This document shows, piece by piece, positions 1 through 10,975 of a DNA stretch of 64,000 nucleotides; position 1 is the first letter of the stretch, and the number at the start of each line of letters is the position of its first letter. Below the pieces are notes generated by a model. The model was not told the origin of the DNA and did not search any database. It worked only from the letters and a program-made list of their open reading frames with translations. The stretch is from Tanypteryx hageni (lineage: Eukaryota; Arthropoda; Insecta; Odonata; Petaluridae), in assembly GCA_028673005.1 (NCBI GenBank), contig CM054118.1, forward strand, positions 83,825,855 through 83,889,854. Reading direction: 5' to 3'. The position numbers and the translations under genes are program-made.

Positions 1-1490
1 TAATTCAGTTAAAAGTATCGAGAATATTTTTTCATGTCTTTCGGGTTTTGATAAGATTATCTGAAAGCGGTCGAAAAATACTTTGAAGTGTTTGTTAGGA
101 GTTTTAATTCCGATGCCAATGGCAGAGTTTTGCAGAATGCAGTAATTTTCCAGAGCTCTGAAAGATGTTTTTACTGAACCACATTTCTCTCGATTCGCCC
201 ATGTAGCATTAATTGTAATGTACACATCACCTCGCATCTTGAGTTAAAATTTTAATTCTACAATATTTAATCGTTTTCACTTGGAAATTTGTTGTCAAAT
301 TCCTTCCTACCATCATGTCTGCCACTATTCAATGGAAAATTAGTTGGAGGATGTGATATGGACCCCAAAAAAATTTGACAATATCTAAATCTCTTACACA
401 TACACACTGGAAGGACTATAGTTATGACGCCAACAAGATTTCTATAGCATTTCTCGGTTTGATCAATTTTTAATTAAACTTCATTTCATAAAAGTAATCA
501 CTTTAGGCTCAACTTGATGAAATTTCTTCATTTCAGAAGCAAATACGAGGAAAACAACTTTGTAAGATATTTCAAATTTTGTTACAAAGTTATTTTCTCA
601 GTTCCTCTTCTGAAAATTCATTTCATTTTCTCCACAGGAGTGTATAGCAGTATCAGAGAAACGATAGAGCTATTATCAACTTGGCGCCGCTTGGGAGATA
701 TTTACAGAAATGGCGATGTCTCATCCGGGTGAACAGGAGATTTAAAAATATAGAATACCATTCTTAACTTGTATTGCAATTAACAGTAACGATCATAAAA
801 AGATTTTTCATAAGCTAATGACCAGACGTGAAACGTAAAACAAATATCTTGTACGCTATTTAGGCAACATTTTGCGTAGGCGATTCTGTCGTCATATCGT
901 GGAGTATGCGCCTGTTTTCAAGGTCATGATAACATTGTCTGCCGCTGATTATACATTCTATAACTTAGTCAAGTAAAAGTCAGTTATTAGATTAATTAGC
1001 GGGAGACTAAAAGACTAAGTCATGTGCGCAAGTGTGTATAATTGCGTTGTATTGCCTAAATAAAGACCTCTTGAACTTTAATTGTTTATTCAGGGTGATA
1101 AGTGGAGATTATTTACACTAAAATCAATAAGTTCAAGAGAAAATTAAGCAATAATTTCCAATTCGGCAACAAGATATAATTTCTTCACGCCAAATAAGAA
1201 AACAAATATAATAAATAAATCTAAATGATCATCGAAGACGTATAGCGCAAGCCATCAGGCAATTTAAAGTACAGAAGGGCGAGTAAGCGTAAAATATTCA
1301 AAGACGATAATCCTCAGTCAAATTTAGAGGTTTATTTTGCAAGTTTTACAGTGACTGACTCAGCAAGTACTTTGTCAATAAAGAGTTTATTAATTAGCTC
1401 TTTTTTTATTTTACTATACAATAGTTTCGATACAAGTGTATTTATAATTCAAAAACGACCTGTTTTTATGAATTCGAGTAAGTCATATTT
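1..1490. other. AT-rich DNA, no gene seen
   Basis: Short frames here have no recognisable domain and no coding-like composition. I see no repeat shared with the rest of the window before the F1 copy that begins near position 1495. Confidence 0.6.
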
Positions 1491-1494
1491 TTAC

Positions 1495-2175
1495 TTTTAC
1501 AGTATACGAAGTAGAGAAAGTATTGTTTTCATGAAAAAAAATCGAATTCGAAATTCCAACGGAAATACATGTTTTAAGATCTCCTGAACGTTTTGACTAT
1601 TTTTTCAATGATATCTGTTGGTGTTTGTGTGTGTGTCTGTGGCTGTAACAGGAATTTTGTGGGTGCTCTAACTCAAAAACTCAGATCACTGCGATATTAA
1701 TTTCTCTCAAAGGAAAAAGAACTGATTAGTTTTGGGTAAGAATCGGTCAATCGGAAGTGGGTGTTTACTCTTGTCATTTTCCGTTTTTTTGAGATATTTG
1801 CTATAATAATTGATAAATGTAAAAAAGTACTCGAATAAAAGTTGTAGGAAATTACATTTTCTACAACCATTGTTCAAAACATTTTCCCATATAATGCATT
1901 TTTTAATATATATTTTTAAAACTGTTTTAGCTGCCACAACCACACCACCTACTGCCGACTATAGTAAACACTTTACGCTCCTATTTATTTTCTTAATTGT
2001 TACAGCATTGGGGCTATATCCAATATCAAAAAGCCACGGTTTGTTTATTTCTTTGTAAAGTCTAAATTCTTCTCATAGTTCCTTAAAATGTTTATTATCA
2101 TTTAACCTATTTGGAATTTTTAGAAATATTACAGATATGGAGAAAGTCATGTGGTGGCCACATCAGATTTTTTAA
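1495..2175 (+). repeat. Repeat family F1, copy A
   Basis: This is a degenerate copy of a roughly 670-bp family found at least six times in the window. Shared landmarks in order are a TTTTCATGAAAA-type start, a block around CGGAAATACATGTTTTAAGA, a TGTGTGTGTCTGTGGC stretch, AATCGGTCAATCGGAAGTGGG, AAGTTGTAGGAAATT, ATAATGCATT, an ACCACACCACCTAC block and the end TATGGAGAAAGTCATGTGG. Better copies at 52707-53384 and 54378-55038 end in a 13-bp inverted repeat, so the family is probably a nonautonomous DNA transposon. This copy has lost a clean left end. A reading frame at 1810-2058 lies inside it and is most likely not a gene. Confidence 0.75.
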
Positions 2176-2189
2176 AATTTTGGTTTAAT

Positions 2190-2520
2190 ATGTGATGAAT
2201 GTACAAAGTATAGGAATAAAAGTTGTAGGAAATTTAATTTTATAAAACGTTCATTCGAAACATTTTCACATATAACGCATTGTTTAAGAGATATTTCAAA
2301 ATCAAATTTTGTAACAGCCACCACCACACCACCTACCGGCGATTATTGTAAGCAATTTACGCTTAGTTACGTCTTAGTTACGTTTTAGTAACGCTCCTTT
2401 TTATTTTCTTAATTGCTGTGGTTTCGGGGATATATCCTATATCAGAAGGCTATGGTTTGTTTATTTCTGTTTTATATAGTCTTTAAAATGTTCTCGCAAT
2501 TCCTTAAAATATTTTTAGCC
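2190..2520 (+). repeat. F1, partial second unit (copy A2)
   Basis: Starting about 380 bp after the matching point in copy A, the block GTTGTAGGAAATTTAATTTT and everything up to the CCTTAAAATATTT stretch recurs in the same order and orientation. It lacks the first half of the family. This is either a tandem partial duplication or a second nearby insertion. Confidence 0.65.
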
Positions 2521-2524
2521 TGCT

Positions 2525-2720
2525 TTCCAGAATGGCAATAGGCTTATAGTTTTGTCGTTGTGCCTGTCTGTCTGTTCGCCCCCTATTAACTTTTGAACCA
2601 ATACACCGATTTTCATGAAACTTGGTGGAAATCTCTTTCTACATGGGCCTAGCTCCCAAGGATAGTTTTTGTGGCGAAGATTGAAGTCCCGAGTTTGATT
2701 CCAGAAAATATACTTCCCAT
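2525..2720 (+). repeat. Repeat fragment, possibly an F2 end
   Basis: It begins AGCCTGCTTTCCAGAATGG, which resembles the AGCCTACTTTCC end of family F2 seen near 10936-10970. It continues with GTCTGTCTGTTCGCC and a CCGATTTTCATGAAACTTGG motif, a pattern common at the ends of arthropod repeats. The assignment rests on short matches. Confidence 0.35.
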
Positions 2721-3180
2721 TTGATTAACATGGTAAATCAAAAATCCATCGTGAGGGTAATTTTCTCTTGCACATTAAAATATCTTAGAATCATAATAAC
2801 GGAGCGAGTTTTGTACTGCTGTCTGAGGAAAAAATGAAGATTCCAATGTTTATCGTAGAATTTTGCTTATCGATTTTATTCCTTAGAATTTCGCGTAAAT
2901 ACTGGCGATTTTGCAGTTTTTATCACTCATTACGAGAGTGTTGCCATAGCAACAATTATTGTTGGACTCAGATTCGGTACATTCTAATACGCGTGATCAC
3001 TTTAATATTCCGTTCGAATGCATTTGTAACATTTTATAACGCTAAATTGTGAAATTTGGGAACACAAAGAGCTACATATCCGCGATGACTTTAAAGCTAT
3101 TAAAGCTAATATAAGTATTAAATAAATGATTACATGGAAGGTAGGCATCATAAGTTCTGTTTAGATCATGTTGTTTATCA
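2720..3180. other. AT-rich DNA, nothing recognised
   Basis: No frame with a recognisable product and no repeat shared with other parts of the window. Confidence 0.5.
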
Positions 3181-3182
3181 TG

Positions 3183-3256
3183 TAACCTATTTGGAATTTT
3201 GAGAAATATTACAGGCATGGGGAAAGTCATGTGGTTGCCACATTAGATTTTTAAAT
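3183..3256 (+). repeat. F1 terminal fragment (copy B)
   Basis: Only the last 75 bp of the family is present: ACCTATTTGGAATTTTGAGA, then a GGGGAAAGTCATGTGG version of the terminal motif and a TTGCCACATTAGA tail. Copies A and C share the same tail beyond the inverted repeat. Confidence 0.6.
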
Positions 3257-3259
3257 ATG

Positions 3260-4369
3260 TAATGTGCATAATATATAAAATAATGAAAAGGAACTAAAAT
3301 TATAAAAGCTGAATTTGTCATAATCATGGGATATGCAGCAGAAGCTAGTTTAACGAAAGAATCTGCAGTAAAAATTGCATCCGGATGTAAAATCACATTG
3401 GAGCTATAGAATAAAATGAAACAATTTGACAAATTATTAGAATATTGTAGCGAAAATAGTATTTTTCGTCTCGGATAACTGCGGTGATTGGTGCGTTGGT
3501 TTTGCGACGCTTTGAGAGCGCTTTATATAACAGTGTTTATTTTTTCCAAGATAAATGATTCAGTTTCGTGAATTTAATATTCATAATGGAAATAAAATTG
3601 TTTCTTCGGCATTTTATAGTCGAGAACAATTAAATTACGCCATCATTTGAGGCGATGAGAACATCAACGACAGACAATTATCAAAATGAATGAATTTTAA
3701 AAATCCCTCAATTTTTTATGTTCCTCATTCTGCGAGTAATTACACAAAACATTGAATTTTTCGTAAAAATGCATTCAGATATTAAAAGATAAATTATTAA
3801 ATTTTTAAAAGATTATTATTTTTAACATCATCATGGCTTAATGAAAATATCACTATCGATTTATAAATCAATTCGAAAAAGTGTTCTTCCAGTTTTATCT
3901 GTAATGAATGTTTATATTTGAACGCTTTTTTTAAAGCTTTATATCAAAAGGGAATGATTTGTTAAATACCTTGGTTGAGACAGAAGGCGGGAATAATGGA
4001 TTGAAATGGGACTCGTGAAACATTGAAAGGAGTGCAGCATACGAGAGACAGTATTCCATGGGGAATATGCGAGAGAGAAAGATAGAGGACAAGATGAATA
4101 AATTTTATGAAAATACGAGGATCAGTGTTCTTATGCTGCGTTTCGGACTATTTTTCAAACATTTCTCTGCCATATGAAATCCCAAATAAAACAAAGAAAT
4201 CAAAATTGATACTTTATCATAATATAACAAATTCGCGCGTATACATGAATAGACATTTAAGAAAGTGGTTCTAGGCGACAGTCCAGGTAATTCGAACCAA
4301 AATGAAGTGTGAGAAGAGTGAGGAGCGATCGAATTGCAATGAAAAATAAATTACGGTAGAGTGGAGAGT

Positions 4370-4370
<1 letters not shown>
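3260..4370. other. AT-rich DNA, nothing recognised
   Basis: No recognisable coding frame, RNA gene or shared repeat. Small frames on the minus strand (3187-3432, 4257-4487) overlap the F1 fragment or the GA repeat and have no family features. Confidence 0.5.
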
Positions 4371-4373
<3 letters not shown>

Positions 4374-4422
<49 letters not shown>

Positions 4423-4424
4423 CT
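4374..4424 (+). repeat. (GA)n microsatellite
   Basis: A nearly pure run of alternating G and A with a single AAAG interruption near the end. It generates low-complexity reading frames on both strands that should not be taken as genes. Confidence 0.95.
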
Positions 4425-4990
4425 CTTTCCCCTCATCCGAAGGAAGAGGGAAAGAACCGCCACACTTCGTCTCACACACACACACACCCATTCCCTCTAT
4501 AATCAACCCCCTTCCACTACAGCATCGACTCCCAAATTGCCACTGCCCCTCCGATCCTCTCCAGTCCCCAAAACCTCTCTCTCCATAGCGGAACGCATTA
4601 GCACCCCAAAGTCCATCTCACGGTACGCGGGAGCGGAGTTCTCCAATTAAAAGTCTGAACCGCCACCAAGCATCTCCCGGAGAAAGGGTCCACTCAATTA
4701 AAATGTATTAGTCATCTCCGCAAACCTCTCTCATTTTTGTCTTCCCTCTTCCCCACTCATCCTCCTCACGTCCTTATAGGAACATCACCTTCGTCCCATC
4801 ATTCTCCCTCCATTCCTCCCTCCATTATTTCCTCCATGTCTCCCTCCATTCCTCTCTCCACCCCTCTATCCACCCTTCTCTCCGCTACTTTCTTCCCCCT
4901 CCTCCTGTTTCCTAGGCCAAAATACTTTCCTTCGCGGCAACAAACCTTAAAAGAGGCGATTTTTGTGAGAAAGGACCTTTAAAATCAAAT
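4425..4990. other. Pyrimidine-rich unique DNA
   Basis: A C/T-rich stretch on the plus strand with loose TCCCTCCATT repeats around 4800-4880. The frame at 4737-4982 is a composition artefact rich in Ser and Pro. No motif is recognised. Confidence 0.5.
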
Positions 4991-5061
4991 AAAATAAACA
5001 ATAATAGATAGCAAATATTTTTATAGAACCTGTGCTAATTTACAAAAAAATATATGCAAAA

Positions 5062-5098
5062 CACTACCGGTTTCGGTGAATAATCACCATTATCAGGT
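5062..5098 (-). ncRNA. Hammerhead-ribozyme-like motif, degenerate core
   Basis: Read on the minus strand the order is CTGATAA, a 5-bp stem GGTGA/TCACC with a 4-nt loop, then GAAA and the self-complementary ACCGGT. This is the arrangement of the minimal type I hammerhead ribozymes reported from Penelope-like retroelements: conserved box, stem II, GAAA, very short stem III, then the UA cleavage position. After that position G-U-G can pair with the U-A-C just before the box. The canonical box is CUGANGA; here position 8 is A in place of G. That G takes part in catalysis, so this copy is predicted to be inactive. No Penelope reverse transcriptase is seen nearby, so it would be an isolated remnant. 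Confidence 0.55.
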
Positions 5099-5099
5099 A

Positions 5100-6695
5100 A
5101 GAACCCATCACAGCGAACCAATTATCTGCTCTCTTTTAATGTTTTTTCTCCTTAAACATTCCCATGCACAAGCAAGCACGCATAATATTAACTCCCTCAT
5201 ATCCTCAGTTTCTCGGACAACGGGTCTTTTGATGGAGTACCAGCTATTCAGCTATCTTCTGATCCGCCTCTGCGCGCCCTGTTGAAAAGAGCGGTTTCAG
5301 AAAAGATGGAAATGATAATTTGAAATGATTTAATTGGAAAGGCAATGCAGTCTGAGGAGGATGAGCCAAATATATATTTGTGAATAAAAGCTCTTACATA
5401 TCTCATTATTATGTCATATTTTAATATTGATTGGTAGTGGATATTCCGAGAAAGAAATAAATTAGAAAATTCCTTCTCTACATTAAATATCATGAGCAAT
5501 GTTATCGATTTAAGCATTTTGATTTCAAAACTATAAAATATTTTTAAGTTAAATTTAATATTTGACGTTTCTGAATGAAAACATCTATATATGCTCAATC
5601 TATCCTTCTATCCGGTGATACTAGGTCTGTAGGGCTTTATGATAGGAAAGAACCACGAAAGCGCATTCGTCTTGCTTCCGAAAGTTTGACCAGCAAAATA
5701 TTTCGGAGTTGAAGCGTGAGAGGTCCGTGTTTTCCGAACAATAGGTGGCAATCCCAATTCGAGTGAGCCTTGGTGTCGTATTAGGTCAGCAATTTAGCTC
5801 AAATTTAATAAACTTTTCTATTGAAAGTTTTAAATATTCGTACATTCTACCCTTTAGTGGTGAGTATTGGATTACGAGAATCTAAATGATTAACGGTGTT
5901 CCTTCAGAGTCGATTGAGTTCAAAATTTCTTCTGTTAGTGTCAAGAAGTCAGATTTATTGCGAGTTGTGAGTCTGATAGTCACATGATTACCTCTCCTAG
6001 CCATATTATTATCAAATCTTTACGGAAATTCCTGTAAAACGTCTCAGAGAATTCCAACAATTTACTATTTCAAATTTACGATTTTTGTGTTTCGACCAAA
6101 AGCTCTAGTATATCGTAGGAATTATTTTAATCATCGGAATATTATTATTAACCTCCTTTGTTGAATTATTTTTTATATTTTCCTATAATCGCGATATTAA
6201 TACTTTCATTTTATTTAAAGATGTAATGGAAGGATATCATACGCTACATATTTGGTGGAATGAATCGTCTTTAAAGAAAGCCGAGATCTATTACTGAAAT
6301 GAAGGGTTGATTTAAACCATTTTTAATCCTTGCATTACTTCTGTAGTCGATTTTGACCCCATGGTTGGTGCATACTCAAATAACTCATTCAATTTGTTGT
6401 GGAAAAACTATAAACTCTCTACTTTATTCCTTAAACTTTTTTGGGATTTCTCCTGTTAAGTAAATGCCATTTTTTAAAATTTAACGGAAAACTTAAATTG
6501 GCGTAGAGTGTGATCCCATAAGTAATATATATCTGGATGTTTTTAATGATGATTCTGTTTACTTAACATTTGTTTAGTGTATAAAAATTTATATATTTTT
6601 CTTGTCTTATTGTTTATGACCTAGAATATAGAAGTATTCGTGATACCATTATTAGAAGTAAAAACCAGAGTAGCGCGTGCCGCCGGTAAAAATAT
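5100..6695. other. AT-rich DNA, nothing recognised
   Basis: The longest frame (5248-5598, minus strand, 116 codons) has no recognisable domain, signal or repeat. I do not support it as a gene. Confidence 0.5.
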
Positions 6696-6699
6696 TTAG

Positions 6700-6810
6700 G
6701 GAAAGTGCGGCAAGTGTGACTGTTTCGTGAGCCCTCATCATATCAGTAAGAAAGCGTTGTGTGTGACATGTAACCAGGAAAAAGATGACAGCAACTGTGA
6801 CGCGTTATAA
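6700..6810 (+). pseudogene. Cysteine-rich relic, possible transposase tail
   Basis: A 36-codon open stretch, bounded upstream by an in-frame stop, encodes KCGKCDCFVSPHHISKK followed by ALCVTCNQ and a last Cys before the stop. Two CxxC pairs with intervening His residues suggest a zinc-binding module of the kind found at the C-terminus of some DNA transposases such as piggyBac. The spacing does not match that family closely, and no catalytic domain is visible upstream. It may equally be a chance frame. Confidence 0.2.
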
Positions 6811-7318
6811 TAATCTCATGGAAAACTTGTTAGGAAAATCATTGTTTGATCGTATGAAGTTACCTCAGCAATTTCAAATGCATATGCGATGTAAAATTAC
6901 CATATAACGTAGAGTAAGAGATAATGTATTATTATTTATATCTTCCTCCAATGGATCGGCGATAGTATACTTGAGTAATTTATTCTATTTGATTAAATTC
7001 ACAATTTTTACAGAACTTGGCTAAATACACCAGTATTTTATTATCAAAAATATGTGATTTGTGTTAAATTGTTGGAATTCATTATTATCAAAGTGCTCTA
7101 CTAATCTGCAGAAGAAATTACAAATGAATTATTTTTTAATTACCATGCCCACTAGTATCGAAACAATAAATATCATGGGTCACAAATTATCCCAGAAGTA
7201 AAACATGAAAATATTTAGCAGAATTAAAGCAAGGATTGAAAATATTACTCTCGTTATTTATTTTATAAATACACAAATTCAAAACATATTTTTCTAAAAT
7301 TGCATTGTCTCCAGTCAT
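6811..7318. other. AT-rich DNA, nothing recognised
   Basis: No coding frame or shared repeat before the F2 copy begins. Confidence 0.5.
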
Positions 7319-7319
7319 A

Positions 7320-7797
7320 CCAACGCCTGAAACAAAAAACAAGTATTTCTGAAAAGAACTAATCCGCCTACTTTCTTTTCAATACAAATTTATCATATGA
7401 CAAGTAGAGATGTACACTGGTTTCCTGTGGTACCGAAGTACTTTTCGTCGAATTCGCCGTAGTGTAATCGCATACTAATGTATTTGCTTTGAAATCAGAA
7501 AATTAATTTTTCCTTGTATTGTGGTAGCCCTGCATTTTAGATCCATACTAAACATATTCATCTCGTTTTGTTGTTTTATACTCGCCCTAAAAAACGAAAT
7601 TTCTTTTAAATCCTTTTGAAATACCTTCGAAATTCATAGTTACAGAAAAATTCTAACCTTAGCGTATCCGGTTGAAATATGGAACTAAAATCCTTAATTG
7701 CTGTAAGAGTTTCATTTGTAATTGTGGCATCTCTGTTTGGCTGATTCGGTTTAAATATATGCTAATATAATTGTGTATATATGTATATATTATAAGT
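7320..7797 (-). repeat. Repeat family F2, first part of split copy
   Basis: Read on the minus strand this segment matches the end of the F2 copy at 29498-30190. Shared blocks include GAAAAGAAAGTAGGC near 7370, a CCACAATACAAGGAAAAATT-type block near 7510 and AATCAGCCAAACAGAG near 7735. The match stops exactly where the pogo/Tigger-like element starts at 7799 and resumes after its end at 10562, so one F2 copy was cut in two by that insertion. Confidence 0.7.
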
Positions 7798-8236
7798 ACC
7801 GTATTTTTCGGCATATAAGACGCATTTTTTCCAGAAAAATGACCCCCAAAATCAGCCTGCGTCTTATACGCAGAAGGTAAGATTATTACTGTACTGATAC
7901 TAACGAACTCACTCATCCCCAAAATGGAATAATTGGCAGTCATTCGTCGCAAAAACAATAAAATATACATTGTATATAATTAATAGTGAACATTTGTTAA
8001 TATATACCTACAGTAATACTTTATGCAACGTGAATTCCGAGGTCGCATTTTCATTATTACGCTTTAATACATGTCCGCTCACAGTGATAACAATTTCGGC
8101 GCGTTTGCGATGTTTTAGTTCCTAATGAGCCCGTTGAATAGCGCGATTAATGCCACGGAACAGTAGAATTTCCTTAGATGCCATGAATATTTTATAGGTA
8201 TCTAGGATAAATAACGTTACGTGTATTGAGATCGTA

Positions 8237-8388
8237 ATGGCTATAAAATTGAAAAGATACGCTTGCGATATTAGTTATAAGATTCAGGTGATTCAATACG
8301 TAATAAACTGACGGAAACCGAGTAGCAGTGCGTCATTTTGGTCCACCTCCCAAAGAAATATACATTGCACAAACTTTCTCATATAGTA
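8237..8388 (+). pseudogene. pogo/Tigger transposase N-terminal remnant
   Basis: An ATG at 8237 opens MAIKLKRYACDISYKIQVIQ. A frame change near 8310 is then needed to read GNRVAVRHFGPPPKE. The pattern of basic start, hydrophobic helix and GNR-A-RHFG followed by a Lys/Glu-rich turn is the helix-turn-helix at the N-terminus of pogo/Tigger transposases, which binds the transposon ends. No CENP-B-type second domain and no DDE catalytic domain can be read downstream. The start is chosen because the ATG sits directly before the conserved basic segment. Confidence 0.6.
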
Positions 8389-8454
8389 CGTATATCCGTT
8401 TGGTCGACTGTGTACGTTTATAAAATAAAAACGCTTATAAACCAAAGTAAACCG

Positions 8455-9005
8455 TAGTTTAGTGTATATTTTAAAGCCACTGGTCGATATTTAGTAATTT
8501 TTTCGGACGTATGGCTTAGTAAGTATTATTTGTTACATCAGGCTATACGATTGGATGGATTTTAATCAAAATTCGTACGCTTAATTGCAGCGCAATATCG
8601 TTCATCTATTCAGAGTGTCTATTATGAATGATTTTATCCATAAATATGATATATCATTCAATTTACTATAACCGTTTAGGCTGTAATAAGTTTTTTATTG
8701 GATCGCGGCGGAGGAGTGACGTCATAGGGCTTTGGTAAGGTAGCTTAGCGTACATTTTAATGCCACTGGAGCCATATAGTGATTTCAAGAGATATATGGC
8801 TTACGTAGTAGTATTTGTGACATCAGGCTCTACAATTGGATTGCTTTTAATCAAATTCTCCGAAGCCATGTTTGAGTAAAAATTTTTTTCTAAAAATCGC
8901 CAAGAATAAACTACCCTTAATTTTTGCGCAATATCATTTTTATGAAAAAGGTTCTGCAAAAGATGATATATTGCACAAATACTAAATATCATTCGATTTT
9001 ATGTA
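8455..9005. repeat. Diverged tandem duplication, about 280-bp unit
   Basis: Two units in direct order, roughly 8455-8690 and 8740-9005. Both contain AGCCACTGG/TGCCACTGG, GATATATGGCTTA/GTATGGCTTAGTA, TTGTGACATCAGGCT/TTGTTACATCAGGCT, TTTTAATCAAA, GCGCAATATC and GATATATC/GATATATT blocks. Divergence between them is high, so the duplication is old. Confidence 0.65.
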
Positions 9006-9039
9006 CGCGTTTAGAGCCTAGAACAGCGAACAGACCGAC

Positions 9040-9885
9040 AGACAGACGGCATTACGAAAACCACTTTTATGGACTCAGGGACACCTAAAATGTGTATTTC
9101 CATCAAAATCTCGGAGTCGAATTTTTTCACGATAACATCACTTTTTCAATATACTATGTATATGAGAAAGAAAAAATATGATGTGGCCACCACATGACTT
9201 TCTCCATGCCTGTAATATTTATAAAAATTCCAAATAGGTTACATAATAATAAATATTTTAAGAAACTGCGAGAAAGTTTTAGACCTGACTAAGAACAGAA
9301 ATAAACTCAAGCCATAGCCTTCCTATATTGGATCTAGCGACAAAGCTCCAACATTTAAGAAAAGAAAAAGGAGCGTTACTAACTGATTGTGAGATGTAAC
9401 TAAGCGTCGATTGTTAACAAATGCCGTCGGTAGCTGGCGTGGTGGTGGCAGGTAAAAATAAAAGATATCTCTTAAGCAATGCATTATATGGGAAAATGTT
9501 TCAAACAAAGGTTGTAGAAAATTAAATTCCTACAACGTTTATTTCATTACAATTTTTCATGTATCAAATATTAAAGCAAATATTTCAAAATAACGGATAA
9601 GTGAGAAAAGTAAACACCCACTTCCGTTTGACCGATGTTTTCCTAAAACACATCAGTTCTTGTGACTGTCATAAAATATGCTAAATATAAAATTTCCTGT
9701 TGACCTGTTTAATAGTTTTTGAGTTAGAGCACCCACAAAAAAGCTATCACACACACATACACACAGACAGACAGACATCATCGAGAAAATGGTCAAAACG
9801 TGTTCAGGGGACCTCAAAACGTGTATTTCCGTTAAAATCTCGAAGTCGTTTTTTTCATGAAAACAATACTTTCCCCTATATTATG
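9040..9885 (-). repeat. F1 copy C plus a neighbouring F1 end fragment
   Basis: Positions 9181-9885 are a near-complete F1 copy on the minus strand, from CCACATGACTTTCTCCATGC at 9190 to TTTCATGAAAACAATACTTT near 9860. Directly before it, 9040-9170 holds a second F1 left end in the same orientation, with GTGTATTTCCATCAAAATCT and ATGTATATGAGAAAG. Two insertions or a tandem duplication produced this pair inside the pogo/Tigger-like element. Confidence 0.7.
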
Positions 9886-10561
9886 AAAAAGGTAAAAATG
9901 ATCCGAAGAAAACAAGGAACAACTGAATCGGATGGGATAAAAGGAAGTCTTCGTGAGGTTGGTCTTAAATGGCCACAAATAAAGATAAAGGTGATGGATA
10001 GTGGAACAGAGGATGTTCGGTATTCCTGTATCGATCAAAATCGTTATGTACGAGGCAAAAATGGTTGCAGAAGAATAAGGACTAGTTGAGTGTACGTATC
10101 GTTATTGCATATGCATTCCGTTTATTATTTATCGCATTATAATAAAATATCATCTTGAACTTAAGTTTTAGTAAGTCCTATCGGTAAATGGTATACGTGC
10201 GACATGTGTTGCGCACTCAGAGAGATTTAATTAATACTACTGCCGAGTTCACGCAGGGTACATTTATCTGTACAAGTCTCAAAGCAATTATATATGTTTT
10301 AGATCATCCCTATTTATTTTTCCGAATGAAGTTTATCTTAAATGTTATATTTAACTGCTATCACGCCGAAATATTTTCTGTAAATTTTGCCGGATACGGA
10401 CTTAATCTCGGCTAGAAATGATACACGACGTGACCCTTCGTAAATGCCCTGGTGAACCAAAATACTTTTTCCTTGAAAAATCTTTTTAAAAACCGGTGTG
10501 TCTTATATGCCGGGAAATCTTTTTAAAAACCGGGGTGTGTCTTATATGCCGGGAAATATGG

Positions 10562-10975
10562 AATTAAATTTGGTTAAAATTGATGCTGACACTTCAAAAT
10601 ACATGTAAAATAATTTATTTTATTCCTTGTATTGTGGCAGCTCTGCTTTCTATATTTATACTTAACATCTTGATTTTGTATTTTTTAAGGCAAATGCCTA
10701 CTTCATACAAAATTTCATTGAAATCGGTTCAATCAATTCCTTCCAAATTCATAATTACCGAAAAGTTTAACTTGAGAATTGTAGCACCCCTCCTGAGTCT
10801 ATCAGGTCCAACTATGACATTTCGGTAATTAATTTATGTGAAGATTCTATGCATCAAATTTAGTTGAAATTGGTTCATTCATGAAAAAGATGTTAGGGAC
10901 ACACACACACAAAGACACAGAGGGGCGATCTCATTAGGCTACTTTCCATTTTTTTGGAAAGTAGGCTAAAAAGGC
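10562..10975 (-). repeat. F2, second part of split copy
   Basis: Continues the F2 copy interrupted at 7797. On the minus strand it matches 27860-28230, including GCAGAGCTGCCACAATACAA near 10640, GTGCTACAATTCTCAAGTT near 10775, and the ATGTCATAGTTGGACC / CATATTTGGACC block near 10810. It ends at 10936-10970 in a small palindrome, TTAGGCTACTTTCC and GGAAAGTAGGCTAA around an 8-nt T-rich loop with one mismatch. Confidence 0.7.

Larger units (their letters stand above)
7799..10561 (+). mobile_element. pogo/Tigger-like DNA transposon, decayed
   Basis: The left end, after a TA dinucleotide at 7797-7798, reads CCGTATTTTTCGGCATATAA then GACGCA. The right end read in reverse gives CCATATTTCCCGGCATATAA then GACACA. 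Both match the end type of the clear pogo/Tigger element at 22850-24407 (CCGTATTT near the tip, then a TAAG-CG block). A transposase remnant at 8237-8388 supports the assignment. The flanking F2 sequence is continuous once this segment is removed. Inside lie a diverged tandem duplication (8455-9005) and F1 copies (9040-9885). The right end is duplicated in direct order: a roughly 40-bp unit occurs at 10480-10518 and 10519-10557. The element cannot move by itself. Confidence 0.75.

Noticed and set aside
9700..10089. 129-codon plus frame over the F1 end and beyond
   Set aside because: The first half is F1 repeat read through. The second half has normal composition and a GTED stretch vaguely like a transposase tail, but nothing convincing.
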